Of a stretch of DNA of 64,000 bases, positions 52,694-61,374 are shown one piece after another; positions within the stretch are counted from its first letter, which is position 1, and the number at the start of each line of letters is the position of its first letter. Below the pieces are notes generated by a model, which saw only the letters and a list, made by a program, of their open reading frames with translations, had not been told where the DNA came from and ran no database searches. The stretch is from Bacteriovoracaceae bacterium (lineage in GTDB: Bacteria; Bdellovibrionota; Bacteriovoracia; Bacteriovoracales; Bacteriovoracaceae): NCBI GenBank assembly GCA_023701435.1, contig JAMPXB010000001.1, forward strand, positions 186,001-250,000. Direction: 5' to 3'. The translations under genes and the position numbers were made by a program.

Positions 52694-54160
52694 TTAAGTA
52701 TGCGGGCCTTGGTAAGAAGAAGTTGCTTGTTGTGAGGTTGCGTTAAAACGAATGATAAACAGGCTGCCGTGTGGTTCCATTTTTCTATAATCAATTTCAG
52801 CGTGATGAAATTGGGCAATTTTTTGCGCAATTGGCAGGCCAATTCCTGTACCTGAGGCGATATGGGGCGATATTCGATGAAATCTAACATTAAGAATGTT
52901 TTGGACGTCACACTCATTAATACCTGGCCCTTCGTCCTGGATCCAGACTTCGATTTTAGAATCGATGTTTTTGATATTAAGTTCGATAGTGCTTCCTACA
53001 GGAGAGTATTTTATGGCGTTGTCGAGGATGTTTTCAAATAAGCTTTCCAGAAGTTGTTTTTCACCCATGACTTCCATATTATGGTCTTCTTCTATGTTGA
53101 AGCGGATGTTGATTTTTTTCTCTCTCGCTTTCACATTGAGGCGAGACGAAGTATTGAGCAAGAGATCGTCCAGTCGCAAGGGATGAAAAACAAAACTGTC
53201 TAATCCGGACTCAACACGTGAGACAAGCAGCATGTTTTTTACAAGGTCAACCAAACGCTCCAATTCCTCACGCAGGGACTTATGAAAGCGCTTATGCTCT
53301 TCCAGAGTGCGGCCCTTGGATTCTAAAACATCAAGTTCACCCTTCATAATGGCCAGCGGTGTATTGATCTGGTGGCTGGCATTGGCAACAAAGTTTTCCT
53401 GGGCCTTAAAAGACGTCTCCAGGCGGTCCAGGAGCGTATTTAAGGTTTTACTCAGCTCTTCAACCTCATCATCTGTATTAGCAATGGGAACGCGTAATGA
53501 GAGGTTACTGGCCGCAATCATATTCGCTGTGTCGGTCAAAACTTTAATTGGAGCAAGAGCATTTCCCGCGATGAGGAAAGCAATAAAGCTGGAAGTGATG
53601 ATGAGTATGGGTACCATCAGAAAAGTGATGATCAGATGATTTCTTTCCCTTTCAATTAAGGTACTGAGGGATGCCGCCACCTGCAGGATCATTTCCCTTC
53701 CGGCATCATTAGTGATCTTTACATTGACCCCTCTGAATTCTTCGGAACCAATTTGAAAAGTGACAAAACGATGGGTGTAGTCCTCATAGGATGGCAGGTA
53801 GGAATCAAAAGGAATATCAGCTTCCTGCAAGAGCTCTTTACTCTTGGAGAGAATGCTTCCGTCATAGGATCTAACGGTATAGAGAGTTTTGTTTAATATG
53901 AAAGGGAAGGCCTTTTTGATTTCACTTTGAGGTAAGTTAAAATCAATTTTTAGACCTGAATCATCAATCTCCAGATATTCAGAGAGGTCGATGGCATAGT
54001 TCAATAAACCCGAATCAAAGTCTTCCCGCCCTGATTGAAAATACTGGCTTGATATGATGTAAGCAAAAACACAGATGAAAAGTCCAAAAAGCGTAGAATA
54101 GACAACTGTCAGTCGGAATCTGATGCCTTTAAAAATCTTAATCAATCTTATTAAGGACAT
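52694..54160 (-). CDS. Sensor histidine kinase
   Basis: 488 residues from the ATG at 54160. Two transmembrane segments (about 20-40 and 180-202) flank a periplasmic sensor region. A HAMP domain follows (NALAPIKVLTDTANMIAAS). The H-box is ANASHQINTPLAIMKGEL, then the N-box FENILDNAIKYSP, G1 DEGPGI and G2 GTGIGLPIA. It is a class I kinase that phosphorylates the adjacent OmpR-type regulator. The overlap of 23 bases with that gene shows coupling. Confidence 0.93.
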   Translation of the reverse strand: MSLIRLIKIFKGIRFRLTVVYSTLFGLFICVFAYIISSQYFQSGREDFDSGLLNYAIDLSEYLEIDDSGLKIDFNLPQSEIKKAFPFILNKTLYTVRSYDGSILSKSKELLQEADIPFDSYLPSYEDYTHRFVTFQIGSEEFRGVNVKITNDAGREMILQVAASLSTLIERERNHLIITFLMVPILIITSSFIAFLIAGNALAPIKVLTDTANMIAASNLSLRVPIANTDDEVEELSKTLNTLLDRLETSFKAQENFVANASHQINTPLAIMKGELDVLESKGRTLEEHKRFHKSLREELERLVDLVKNMLLVSRVESGLDSFVFHPLRLDDLLLNTSSRLNVKAREKKINIRFNIEEDHNMEVMGEKQLLESLFENILDNAIKYSPVGSTIELNIKNIDSKIEVWIQDEGPGINECDVQNILNVRFHRISPHIASGTGIGLPIAQKIAQFHHAEIDYRKMEPHGSLFIIRFNATSQQATSSYQGPHT

Positions 54161-54812
54161 AACCCTGACCCACAACCGTTTTCAGAATCTTATTCGGGAA
54201 AGGAGAGTCTATTTTTTTTCTAAGGTGATTAATATAGACATCAATGACGTTGGAGTCGGGGTCAAAATCTGTTCCCCATACTTGTCTGGCGATAGCATTA
54301 CGATCAACGACCTTATCAATATTTCTCATCATGAACTCAAGCAGCGTGAATTCTTTTGTGGTGAGGTCTATCTTTGTTCCGTTACGGGTTACATTTCGTG
54401 AAATCAGATCCATTTGAAGATCGCCGTTTCTTAACTGGGCCTTATCATCATGCTTTCTTCTAATCAGCGCTCGAACTCGGGCCAATAGTTCTTCAAATTC
54501 GAAGGGCTTTACCAGATAGTCATCGGCACCAGAATCAAGGCCCATGATTTTATCTTTAGTGGTGGCCAGAGCGGTAAGCATGAGAATGAAGCCGTTAAAG
54601 TTATGAGAACGAAGTTCTTTTGCAAAATCCATCCCGCTCATTTGAGGAAGCATTACGTCAAGGATGATAAGATCAAAATTTTGTGACTGAATTTTTTCTC
54701 GCGCCAGACTAGGAGTATCAGCTGTTTCCACAAGGTAAGCTGCTTCTTGCAAACCCTGCTGAATGAGGGCCGAAACTTTTTTCTCATCTTCTACGACCAA
54801 AATACTGATCAC
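54138..54812 (-). CDS. OmpR/PhoB-family response regulator
   Basis: 224 residues. The receiver shows VVEDEKKVSAL, the phospho-Asp in IILDVMLPQMSG, MLTALA and LVKPFEFEEL. The winged-helix output domain follows (LTTKEFTLLEFMMRN, VIDVYINHLRKKID, VGQGYVL). It would bind DNA and regulate transcription under control of the kinase encoded next. Because the ATP-grasp operon lies downstream on the same strand, it is a candidate target; inference. Confidence 0.95.
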   Translation of the reverse strand: MISILVVEDEKKVSALIQQGLQEAAYLVETADTPSLAREKIQSQNFDLIILDVMLPQMSGMDFAKELRSHNFNGFILMLTALATTKDKIMGLDSGADDYLVKPFEFEELLARVRALIRRKHDDKAQLRNGDLQMDLISRNVTRNGTKIDLTTKEFTLLEFMMRNIDKVVDRNAIARQVWGTDFDPDSNVIDVYINHLRKKIDSPFPNKILKTVVGQGYVLNKID

Positions 54813-54949
54813 GAACTACTCCTGAATGAAATTCAAAATAAAGGTAGATTTTAGGTAGGGTAGTGTCAACTTCATAGAAGTTAAATTTCCTTCACTAGTT
54901 GAAGCTTTATAGAGTGAAAAATATGGATTTGCTTGGCGCGAAAAAAGAA

Positions 54950-55026
54950 TGGTAGCAACGGGCGGAGTTGAACCGCCGACCCCAGCGTTATGAATGCTGT
55001 GCTCTCACCAACTGAGCTACGTTGCC
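54950..55026 (-). tRNA. tRNA-Met (anticodon CAT), elongator-type
   Basis: Minus-strand sequence begins GGCAACG and ends CGTTGCT-A-CCA (CCA encoded at 54950-54952). The anticodon loop is TTCATAA (CAT). G1 pairs with U72, so it is not an initiator tRNA, which has an unpaired first base. The anticodon stem CAGCA/CGCTG has one A-C mismatch next to the loop. A tRNA-Ile2 with lysidine at CAT cannot be excluded, notable because tilS lies next to it. Confidence 0.88.
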
Positions 55027-55104
55027 CCAAGAAAAAAGTAGTGTCATACTATTAGCGGGAACACAGTTCGTCAATATTATTTCCCATATTTAGAAGTGTT
55101 TTAT

Positions 55105-56445
55105 ATGAAAAAATTAAGTCCCATCGCTTACAGGGCCCTCTTCTTCAAGCATGTATGGCGTTTTATAGGGAATGTGGCCTCCCCCCACGAGCTTATTCTG
55201 GACCATGCTGTGGCGGTCTCTGGCGGATTAGATTCAATGACTCTCTTATGGTTTGCCAATAGACTCCATCAACAAGGGAAAATTGGAAAAGTCAGGGCCT
55301 TATTTGTCCACCATCACACTCGGGAGGGACAGGGCCAGGATCTGGCCATGATAGAGTCATTTTGTAAGCAGGAAGGTATTCCTTTGGTCATTTTACATGC
55401 CAAGGGGCTCTCGCCTGTGGACAGTAACTTTGAAGCAAAGGCAAGAAAGGTCAGACGGGACCTTTGTATGAAGGAGCTTGGGGCCAATGAGATGATGTGG
55501 ACCGGTCATCACCTTGATGACTCTTATGAGTGGAGCTTTATGCAGCGACACCGATCCACTTCGCCTAAGGCGAGCATCGGGATTCCTGTACGGAATAAAA
55601 AAATACTCAGACCCTTTCTCTGCGTCTCTCGTGCTCAAATTAAAAGACTCTCGGTGTTTGAAGGTATTCCTTACCGGGATGATCCTACTAATAAAGACAC
55701 TAAGTATGACAGAAATTTTGTCCGGTTAAAAATTGTTCCCTTAATTAAAGAGCGCTACCCTAAATACTTAAAGTTTTATTCTCATTTCGCCAATTTTTCC
55801 GCCATGGTGATGAAAATATCTGTCATGAACCGAAGCGGGGCCTCCGAGTTATTTGCCTATGAGAATGGGGCCATTATTTTGGGACGTCACTTCTCTGATA
55901 TTCAGATTCAAGAAATGCTTCATCATTATTCCAGCGCTGACCGCGGTGAGATCATTACTCCGATTGAAAGAATGTTGAGGGCCATAGAGAATGGAAAAAA
56001 AGGGCCTTTTCATTTTAGCGGAGGAATGGAAGCTTTTTACTCTCATAATATGCTGATGATTTATAGGCAAGGCATGAAAAATGAGGATGAAACAATAGCA
56101 AGTGTTTTGTCGCAGCTTTCTAATAACGCCTTATCTCAAATGACCTCTTTTAATAAGATTGAACTTGAGCAGGCCTGGAAGAATTTACTTCAGAATCCGG
56201 ATGCCATGAGAAATATGCCCGGGCTGGTACTGGTGCTGGAGTCCGAGTCCGTTTGCAAGACTCTCAACACCTCGGTGTTTGATCCCCGCTATCCGAAAGT
56301 CTCAGCGATTTGCAAAGAGCGGGGACTTCGTTTTATGACTATTCAAAAATGTCTTGATGTCTGGATGCAGAAAAAAGAAAAGTTGCCTAAAAAACTCAAG
56401 CTTTTGCCTCTCTACAACCTTTCTAATCTCTTTACTTCCCAATAA
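55105..56445 (+). CDS. tilS: tRNA(Ile)-lysidine synthase
   Basis: 446 residues from the ATG at 55105. The PP-loop SGGLDSMT is preceded by HAVAV, as in TilS. HHHTREGQGQD, TGHHLDDSYEW and RNFVRLKIVPLIKERYP are further family motifs. TilS modifies C34 of tRNA-Ile with anticodon CAT to lysidine so that it reads AUA. It precedes ftsH, a common gene order in bacteria. A C-terminal ~100 residues are poorly matched. The start is weakly supported by a ribosome site. Confidence 0.9.
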   Translation: MKKLSPIAYRALFFKHVWRFIGNVASPHELILDHAVAVSGGLDSMTLLWFANRLHQQGKIGKVRALFVHHHTREGQGQDLAMIESFCKQEGIPLVILHAKGLSPVDSNFEAKARKVRRDLCMKELGANEMMWTGHHLDDSYEWSFMQRHRSTSPKASIGIPVRNKKILRPFLCVSRAQIKRLSVFEGIPYRDDPTNKDTKYDRNFVRLKIVPLIKERYPKYLKFYSHFANFSAMVMKISVMNRSGASELFAYENGAIILGRHFSDIQIQEMLHHYSSADRGEIITPIERMLRAIENGKKGPFHFSGGMEAFYSHNMLMIYRQGMKNEDETIASVLSQLSNNALSQMTSFNKIELEQAWKNLLQNPDAMRNMPGLVLVLESESVCKTLNTSVFDPRYPKVSAICKERGLRFMTIQKCLDVWMQKKEKLPKKLKLLPLYNLSNLFTSQ

Positions 56446-56465
56446 TATAAGAGTGTCGTTATAAT
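56436..56465 (+). promoter_or_regulatory. Promoter for ftsH
   Basis: TTCCCA at 56436-56441, 18-base spacer, TATAAT at 56460-56465. The ftsH start with a good ribosome site is about 57 bases further on. Confidence 0.5.
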
Positions 56466-56522
56466 TGAATGGCCAACTTACAGTCGGCCATTATTCCCAA
56501 AGAGATAAAGAAGGTTCCTATC

Positions 56523-58421
56523 ATGAAAAAACAACAGAAAACTTTAATGCTTTGGATCGTTGTGATTTTGATCATGGCCTTTGTCATGAAGGTGCTTGAA
56601 CAAAAAACGGTCAGCGCAAAGAATATCAATTTCAGTAATTTCATTACTGCAGTAGAGAGTGGCAACGTTCGCGAAGTTACTTTCCAGGGTGAGAATACTA
56701 TTCAGGGTAAATTTAAAGAAGGTTATGAAAGTGGCTCTTACTTTGAATTAACCGGAAATACCGGAGATGAAACGTTCCGTATTTTGAAAAATCACGGCAT
56801 TATTCCTAATTATAAGCGCGAAGAGAAACAAGGTTTTCTGGCAACACTTCTGATTAACTGGTTGCCAATGATTCTTCTTTTTGTCTTTTTCTTCTTCTTC
56901 CTTCGTCAGCTTCAGGCCGGCGGTGGCAAGGCCATGAGTTTTGGTAAGGCCAAGGCCAAGATGCTTACAGAAAATGATAAGCGCATTACTTTTGTAGATG
57001 TTGCTGGTGTAGAAGAGGCCAAAGAAGAGCTGGTTGAGATCGTAGATTTCTTAAAAGACCCTAAAAAATATACAACTTTGGGAGGAAAAATTCCTAAGGG
57101 GTGTTTATTAGTTGGTCCTCCGGGAACTGGTAAGACTTTACTGGCGCGAGCTGTTGCAGGTGAGGCCGGTGTTCCATTTTTCTCTATTTCCGGTTCTGAT
57201 TTTGTTGAAATGTTTGTTGGTGTGGGTGCTTCCCGAGTTCGTGACTTGTTTGAGCAAGGTAAGAAGCATGCTCCTTGTATCATCTTTATTGATGAAATCG
57301 ATGCTGTCGGTCGCCATCGTGGTGCCGGCATGGGCGGTGGACATGATGAGCGTGAGCAAACACTCAACCAATTACTAGTTGAAATGGATGGTTTTGAATC
57401 CAATGAAGGCGTCATCATTATGGCCGCCACCAACCGTATCGACGTTCTTGATCCGGCCCTTCTTCGTCCAGGTCGTTTTGATAGACGAGTAACTGTTGGT
57501 CGTCCGGACGTTCGCGGACGTCATCAAATTCTTAAAGTCCATACCCGTAAAACTCCGCTTAATACCGATATTGATCTGGAAACCATTGCTAAAGGAACTC
57601 CTGGATTCACCGGTGCTGATCTGGCAAACCTTGTTAACGAAGCGGCCCTGCTGGCAGCTCGTGACGGTAAGAAGTCTCTTGGTATGTCTGATTTTGAAAA
57701 TGCCAAAGACAAGGTGTTAATGGGTGTTGCCCGTAAGTCGATGATGATCTCAGAAAAAGAGAAGAAATTAACTGCCTATCACGAAGCAGGACATACTCTG
57801 GTTGGAATGAATTTACCTCACACAGATCCTATCCATAAGGTTTCTATTATACCTCGAGGTCAGGCCCTGGGTGTGACTCAAACTCTTCCTAATGAAGACA
57901 TGCTGAACTTATCTAAAGAGAAAGGTGAAAATTTCATTTCTTTCTTGATGGGTGGACGCGTGGCCGAAGAACTGGTTTACGGCGAAATGACTAATGGTGC
58001 CTCTAACGATATTGAACGCGCCACTGATCTTGCTCGTAGTATGGTTTGTAATTGGGGAATGAGCGACAAACTAGGCCCTATTAACTATGCCAAACAAAAC
58101 GGTGGTATGGTTTATGGCGGGGAAAGTGTTTCTTTCTCTGATGAAACTTCTCGTAAGATTGATATGGAAATTGCCAGCTTTGTTCAAACTAACTACGAAG
58201 TGGCCAAGAAAATCCTTCAGGAAAATATGGATGCTCTTCACCGGGTTACCGAGGCCCTGGTGGTTTGGGAAACTCTGGATGCGCAACAAATCAGAGATAT
58301 TGTTGCTGGTAAAGACATCGGTCAGCCAGTCATGACTAAAAAACCAACTGATACTCCTCCATCGGGAACTGTGGTTGGGGCAGGTCCTATGTTCGGTGCT
58401 GGTAAACCAACCCCGGCCTAA
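56523..58421 (+). CDS. ftsH: ATP-dependent zinc metalloprotease FtsH
   Basis: 632 residues from the ATG at 56523 (AAGG upstream); a longer frame to 56469 lacks a ribosome site and starts 3 bases from a -10 box. Two transmembrane segments (about 6-24 and 105-128) flank a periplasmic part. AAA motifs follow: [20 protein letters not shown] and the second-region-of-homology RPGRFDRRV. The protease site is [12 protein letters not shown] Pro/Gly-rich tail closes it. It degrades unneeded membrane and cytosolic proteins. Confidence 0.96.
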   Translation: MKKQQKTLMLWIVVILIMAFVMKVLEQKTVSAKNINFSNFITAVESGNVREVTFQGENTIQGKFKEGYESGSYFELTGNTGDETFRILKNHGIIPNYKREEKQGFLATLLINWLPMILLFVFFFFFLRQLQAGGGKAMSFGKAKAKMLTENDKRITFVDVAGVEEAKEELVEIVDFLKDPKKYTTLGGKIPKGCLLVGPPGTGKTLLARAVAGEAGVPFFSISGSDFVEMFVGVGASRVRDLFEQGKKHAPCIIFIDEIDAVGRHRGAGMGGGHDEREQTLNQLLVEMDGFESNEGVIIMAATNRIDVLDPALLRPGRFDRRVTVGRPDVRGRHQILKVHTRKTPLNTDIDLETIAKGTPGFTGADLANLVNEAALLAARDGKKSLGMSDFENAKDKVLMGVARKSMMISEKEKKLTAYHEAGHTLVGMNLPHTDPIHKVSIIPRGQALGVTQTLPNEDMLNLSKEKGENFISFLMGGRVAEELVYGEMTNGASNDIERATDLARSMVCNWGMSDKLGPINYAKQNGGMVYGGESVSFSDETSRKIDMEIASFVQTNYEVAKKILQENMDALHRVTEALVVWETLDAQQIRDIVAGKDIGQPVMTKKPTDTPPSGTVVGAGPMFGAGKPTPA

Positions 58422-58423
58422 GA

Positions 58424-59236
58424 GTGAATGATCTAAACTTAGTTATAAAAAGAATGGGGGTGATTAATATCACCCCCAATTCGTTTTCAGGGCTCGGTGA
58501 AATTCTTTCACCTGCTGAGGTGGCCGAAAGATTTAATCAGTTCGGGCAGATCGAGGCACTGGATCTGGGGGCCGAATCAACGGCACCCATGAACAAATCA
58601 ATTGGCCATGAAGAAGAGTGGGAAAGGTTAGCGCCTTATCTGCCCTATCTTAAGACTTTGAAAGTTCCCCTTAGTCTGGATACCTACCATCCGGAAACAA
58701 TCAGTAAAATCGCCAGCCTCTGGTTAAAAGAAGGAATTGAAGTTCCTCTTATCTGGAATGACGTCTCAGGAAAGTTTGACCATTTCGTGGAAGAGTTCCT
58801 CTCCTTTAGTCCTAAATTCTCTTATGTTTTCTGTCACAATCTTGCCCCTACGAGAGAGCTTTCAGGAAGGCACATGGATTATGTCTCCCCTTTGCAAGGC
58901 GAGGACTACCTGGAAGAACTGGCGGCCTATTTTCTTCCTTTTAAGAGAGAGAGAGTCATTTTAGATCCCACCCTGGGCTTTTCTAAGACCCATGAGCAAA
59001 ACTGGCTGGTTCTGGAGAACTTCGGGAAGCTTCAGCAAAAAGTCAGACATGATCAGTGGCTTCTGGGCTTTTCTCGAAAATCATTTTTGAGAAGGAAATT
59101 GGGTTTTGAAAAGATCACCAGTGAGAACCGGGAAGAATTAGATCAGTATCATCAAAAGATATTAGAAGAGATTAAGCCGCAGATGACAGGGACTGTACTG
59201 ATCAGAACCCATAGACCCGAGCTAATCCAGAAGTGA
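58424..59236 (+). CDS. folP: Dihydropteroate synthase-like protein, divergent
   Basis: 270 residues. DHPS motifs are visible: GVINITPNSFSG, DLGAESTAP, SLDTYHPETI, WNDVSG, ILDPTLGFSKTHEQN, GFSRKSF and the terminal RTH. Substitutions relative to E. coli: TPDSFSD reads TPNSFSG, and ESTRPG reads ESTAPM, losing an Arg that contacts substrate. The Asn of NxTP, the Lys of GFSRKS and RxH remain. The GTG lies 2 bases after ftsH, as in the ftsH-folP pair of many bacteria. Folate synthesis is likely; activity less certain. Confidence 0.82.
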   Translation: MNDLNLVIKRMGVINITPNSFSGLGEILSPAEVAERFNQFGQIEALDLGAESTAPMNKSIGHEEEWERLAPYLPYLKTLKVPLSLDTYHPETISKIASLWLKEGIEVPLIWNDVSGKFDHFVEEFLSFSPKFSYVFCHNLAPTRELSGRHMDYVSPLQGEDYLEELAAYFLPFKRERVILDPTLGFSKTHEQNWLVLENFGKLQQKVRHDQWLLGFSRKSFLRRKLGFEKITSENREELDQYHQKILEEIKPQMTGTVLIRTHRPELIQK

Positions 59237-59863
59237 TTTTCTTCCCTGATTATTTTCAAAGTAAATGATGTCGACCATAAGGCAAGTGGCCAGCATCAGC
59301 GCTTTCACATCATGGTTTAAAGCAGGATCATTATAGGTGATGACGAAATTATCCTTGTCGGTAAAAATCTCGCCCAATACTCCAGACCATTTTTTTTGAA
59401 TTTTTCCCAAGCTTTTGTGACCATCAAAAAATTCAAAGGTCCAGAATTTAAAAAAAGAGCTGTTTATTTTCGCAACGATCCGGCCATTTTTATCATGCAC
59501 ATCAAATTTCTTTCTAAAAATGGCGAACTTTTCCTGCAGATGCCCAATTTCTCTGCCCTCCAGATCTTTGAGGTAGAGAGTTTTAAAAAACCATCTGAAG
59601 GGAAATTCCAATAAGTAAGTTTTCTCTCTCTTCTCATTGAAAATAATCACATTGAAGGATCGCCAATGACCAACAACTTGTCGCAGGATCGTTCCCATAA
59701 GGCCCGTCGATTGTTCTGCAGCAAACGCCACCGGATTTAAATTCTCATCGAGGATCTTATATTTATTCCGAGATTCAAACCCCAGGACAATTTCAAAACC
59801 TTCCCACATTTGCTGGACATGAAGAATTTGAGCACTGGATATGTGTTGTTGAAAATCATTCAT
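59222..59863 (-). CDS. Phospholipid scramblase/LURP-like protein
   Basis: 213 residues. Repeating strand pattern YKILDENLNPVAFAAE, FNVIIFNEKREKTYLLEFPF, LYLKDLEGREIGHLQEK and FDVHDKNGRIVAKI fits the Scramblase/Tubby-like beta-barrel family. Such proteins occur scattered in bacteria, with unclear role. No N-terminal signal is seen; the C-terminal helix (ALMLATCLMVDIIYF) is hydrophobic, as in Tubby-like proteins. Its end overlaps folP by 15 bases; its start lies 45 bases from the divergent VOC-like gene. Confidence 0.7.
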   Translation of the reverse strand: MNDFQQHISSAQILHVQQMWEGFEIVLGFESRNKYKILDENLNPVAFAAEQSTGLMGTILRQVVGHWRSFNVIIFNEKREKTYLLEFPFRWFFKTLYLKDLEGREIGHLQEKFAIFRKKFDVHDKNGRIVAKINSSFFKFWTFEFFDGHKSLGKIQKKWSGVLGEIFTDKDNFVITYNDPALNHDVKALMLATCLMVDIIYFENNQGRKSLLD

Positions 59864-59872
59864 CCAGATAAG

Positions 59873-59902
59873 TTTACGCCTTGTGTTTTGAATGTATATA
59901 AT
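59873..59902 (+). promoter_or_regulatory. Promoter with start codon at predicted +1
   Basis: TTTACG at 59873-59878, 18-base spacer, TATAAT at 59897-59902, then 6 bases to the ATG at 59909. No Shine-Dalgarno sequence. Same layout as at 18205-18241. Confidence 0.6.
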
Positions 59903-59908
59903 AAATTT

Positions 59909-60295
59909 ATGAAGCTCATGGGAATTACTCTTCCAACAGTCTATTTTGAGGATTATCTTTCGTTTTTAACGGAAGTGTTAGAGTTAGAACTTTGTGAGTT
60001 GACCGATATTTCAATGCGCCTCGACCTTCAGGGAACCTGGCTCGAAATCATCAAAGTTCCTGTGGCCCCCCAGCAAGTGGCAAGCAATGTTGAATTTGGT
60101 CTGGATCAGGAAGATTACAGTGCTCTCATTCAAAAAGTTTCTTTTTTCTACTACCGAAGAGGGCCAACTCGCTTCCTCTTTCTAGGTTCAAGTTCAGAAG
60201 TTTGCGAAGTCATTGACCCGGACGGCCGTGTCTGGAAATTTAAAAAGAACGTTGAATTGACTCATTCTCGGAATAATGAAGAACTATTCATGTAA
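59909..60295 (+). CDS. VOC/glyoxalase-like protein
   Basis: 128 residues from the ATG at 59909, chosen because a perfect -10 box ends 6 bases upstream; longer frames run into the divergent gene. The order TVYFEDYLSFLTEVLELELCE, MRLDLQGTWLEIIKVP, VEFGLDQEDYSALIQK and CEVIDPDGRVWKF follows a beta-alpha-beta-beta-beta vicinal-oxygen-chelate module. Metal ligands are not clear. Function unknown. Confidence 0.55.
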   Translation: MKLMGITLPTVYFEDYLSFLTEVLELELCELTDISMRLDLQGTWLEIIKVPVAPQQVASNVEFGLDQEDYSALIQKVSFFYYRRGPTRFLFLGSSSEVCEVIDPDGRVWKFKKNVELTHSRNNEELFM

Positions 60296-60376
60296 GAAAC
60301 TATTAGTTTACGGTTAGCTTCTTTTTTTGGAATTATATTTGTCAGTAAAACTCCAACTCCTGGAAAAGGATTTCCG

Positions 60377-61246
60377 ATGAAAATTTCTACTAGCTTCCTG
60401 ACCATAGCAGCTCTTGTTATCTCGGCCCAGGCCATCGCTAACAACAAAGGTTTTGATGTCATTTATGGCGAGGATAATCGCCAGGACGTCTATGCATCAA
60501 CGAATTCAGCTTATGTTGAGCTTTCAAAATCAACAGCTGCCATGATTGACATGGGTAACTTGAAGTCAGCTCCAAATGGCGAAGTTAAAATTGATGCTGA
60601 AACACTGGAAGATCGTGGAGTCTGCGCTAAAGAGAGATTCTCTAAGCAAATTTCTGCCGCCAATTGTTCAGGGTTCTTAGTTGCTCCGAATGTTTTGGTT
60701 ACGGCCGGACACTGTATCAGATCAGAAGCTGATTGCCGTTCAAACAAATGGGTTTTTGATTATAAGGTAGACTTCGAAGATCAGGGTGCCATTAATGTTC
60801 CTGCCTCTTCTGTTTATTCATGTAAGAAAATTATTTCTCGCTCTCTTGATGGACAGACGAAGGATGACTATGCCGTTATTGAGCTGGACCGCAAAGCTAC
60901 GGATAGAAGACCACTTTCTTTCCGCCGCACTGGTAAAATTGCCAAAGGCGCTTCATTGGTTGTGATCGGTCACCCAACTGGTCTTCCGACTAAAATTGCT
61001 GATGGAGCGAAGGTTCGTTCACTTAACACTAAGTACTTTGTAGCTAACCTTGACACCTATGGCGGTAATTCAGGTTCGGCCGTTTTCAATACCAGCACTT
61101 CCGAAGTTGAAGGTATTTTAGTTCGTGGCGACACTGACTATATTCAAGAAGGCAGCTGTCAGGTCTCTAATGTTTGTACTGATCAAGCTTGTCGTGGTGA
61201 AGATGTTACTTATATTACAAACATCGAAGCACTTAAGAATTACTAG
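60377..61246 (+). CDS. Secreted trypsin-like serine protease
   Basis: 289 residues. Signal peptide MKISTSFLTIAALVISAQAIA. The triad is His in VTAGHC, Asp in DDYAVIELD and Ser in GGNSGSAVF, the chymotrypsin (S1) order. Several Cys suggest disulfides. AAGGA precedes the ATG. A strong terminator follows. A second exported serine protease of a different fold is encoded next, fitting a secreted degradative set. Confidence 0.9.
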   Translation: MKISTSFLTIAALVISAQAIANNKGFDVIYGEDNRQDVYASTNSAYVELSKSTAAMIDMGNLKSAPNGEVKIDAETLEDRGVCAKERFSKQISAANCSGFLVAPNVLVTAGHCIRSEADCRSNKWVFDYKVDFEDQGAINVPASSVYSCKKIISRSLDGQTKDDYAVIELDRKATDRRPLSFRRTGKIAKGASLVVIGHPTGLPTKIADGAKVRSLNTKYFVANLDTYGGNSGSAVFNTSTSEVEGILVRGDTDYIQEGSCQVSNVCTDQACRGEDVTYITNIEALKNY

Positions 61247-61270
61247 TTTTTTCTTACATTCAGCATTTTG

Positions 61271-61300
61271 AAAAAGCCCCACTTTATGTGGGGCTTTTTT
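61271..61300 (+). terminator. Rho-independent terminator
   Basis: AAAAAGCCCCAC (61271-61282), loop TTTAT, GTGGGGCTTTTT (61288-61299) and a T run. Confidence 0.95.
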
Positions 61301-61313
61301 ATTGGTCTTATTC

Positions 61314-61343
61314 TTGACGATCACTCTCTCTACTGGAGACAAT
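61314..61343 (+). promoter_or_regulatory. Likely promoter of the subtilase gene
   Basis: TTGACG at 61314-61319, 18-base spacer, GACAAT at 61338-61343; AAGGAG ribosome site at 61363-61368 before the ATG. A normal leader, in contrast to the leaderless type. Confidence 0.45.
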
Positions 61344-61374
61344 TACTTATCTCTAACTCTCTAAGGAGTATCTT

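Noticed and set aside
52694-52917. 78-residue frame overlapping the kinase C-terminus
   Set aside because: A shadow in another frame; the kinase G1 and G2 motifs occupy this region.
56469-56522. Longer N-terminus for FtsH
   Set aside because: It begins 3 bases after a -10 box, has no ribosome site, and adds sequence absent from the family.
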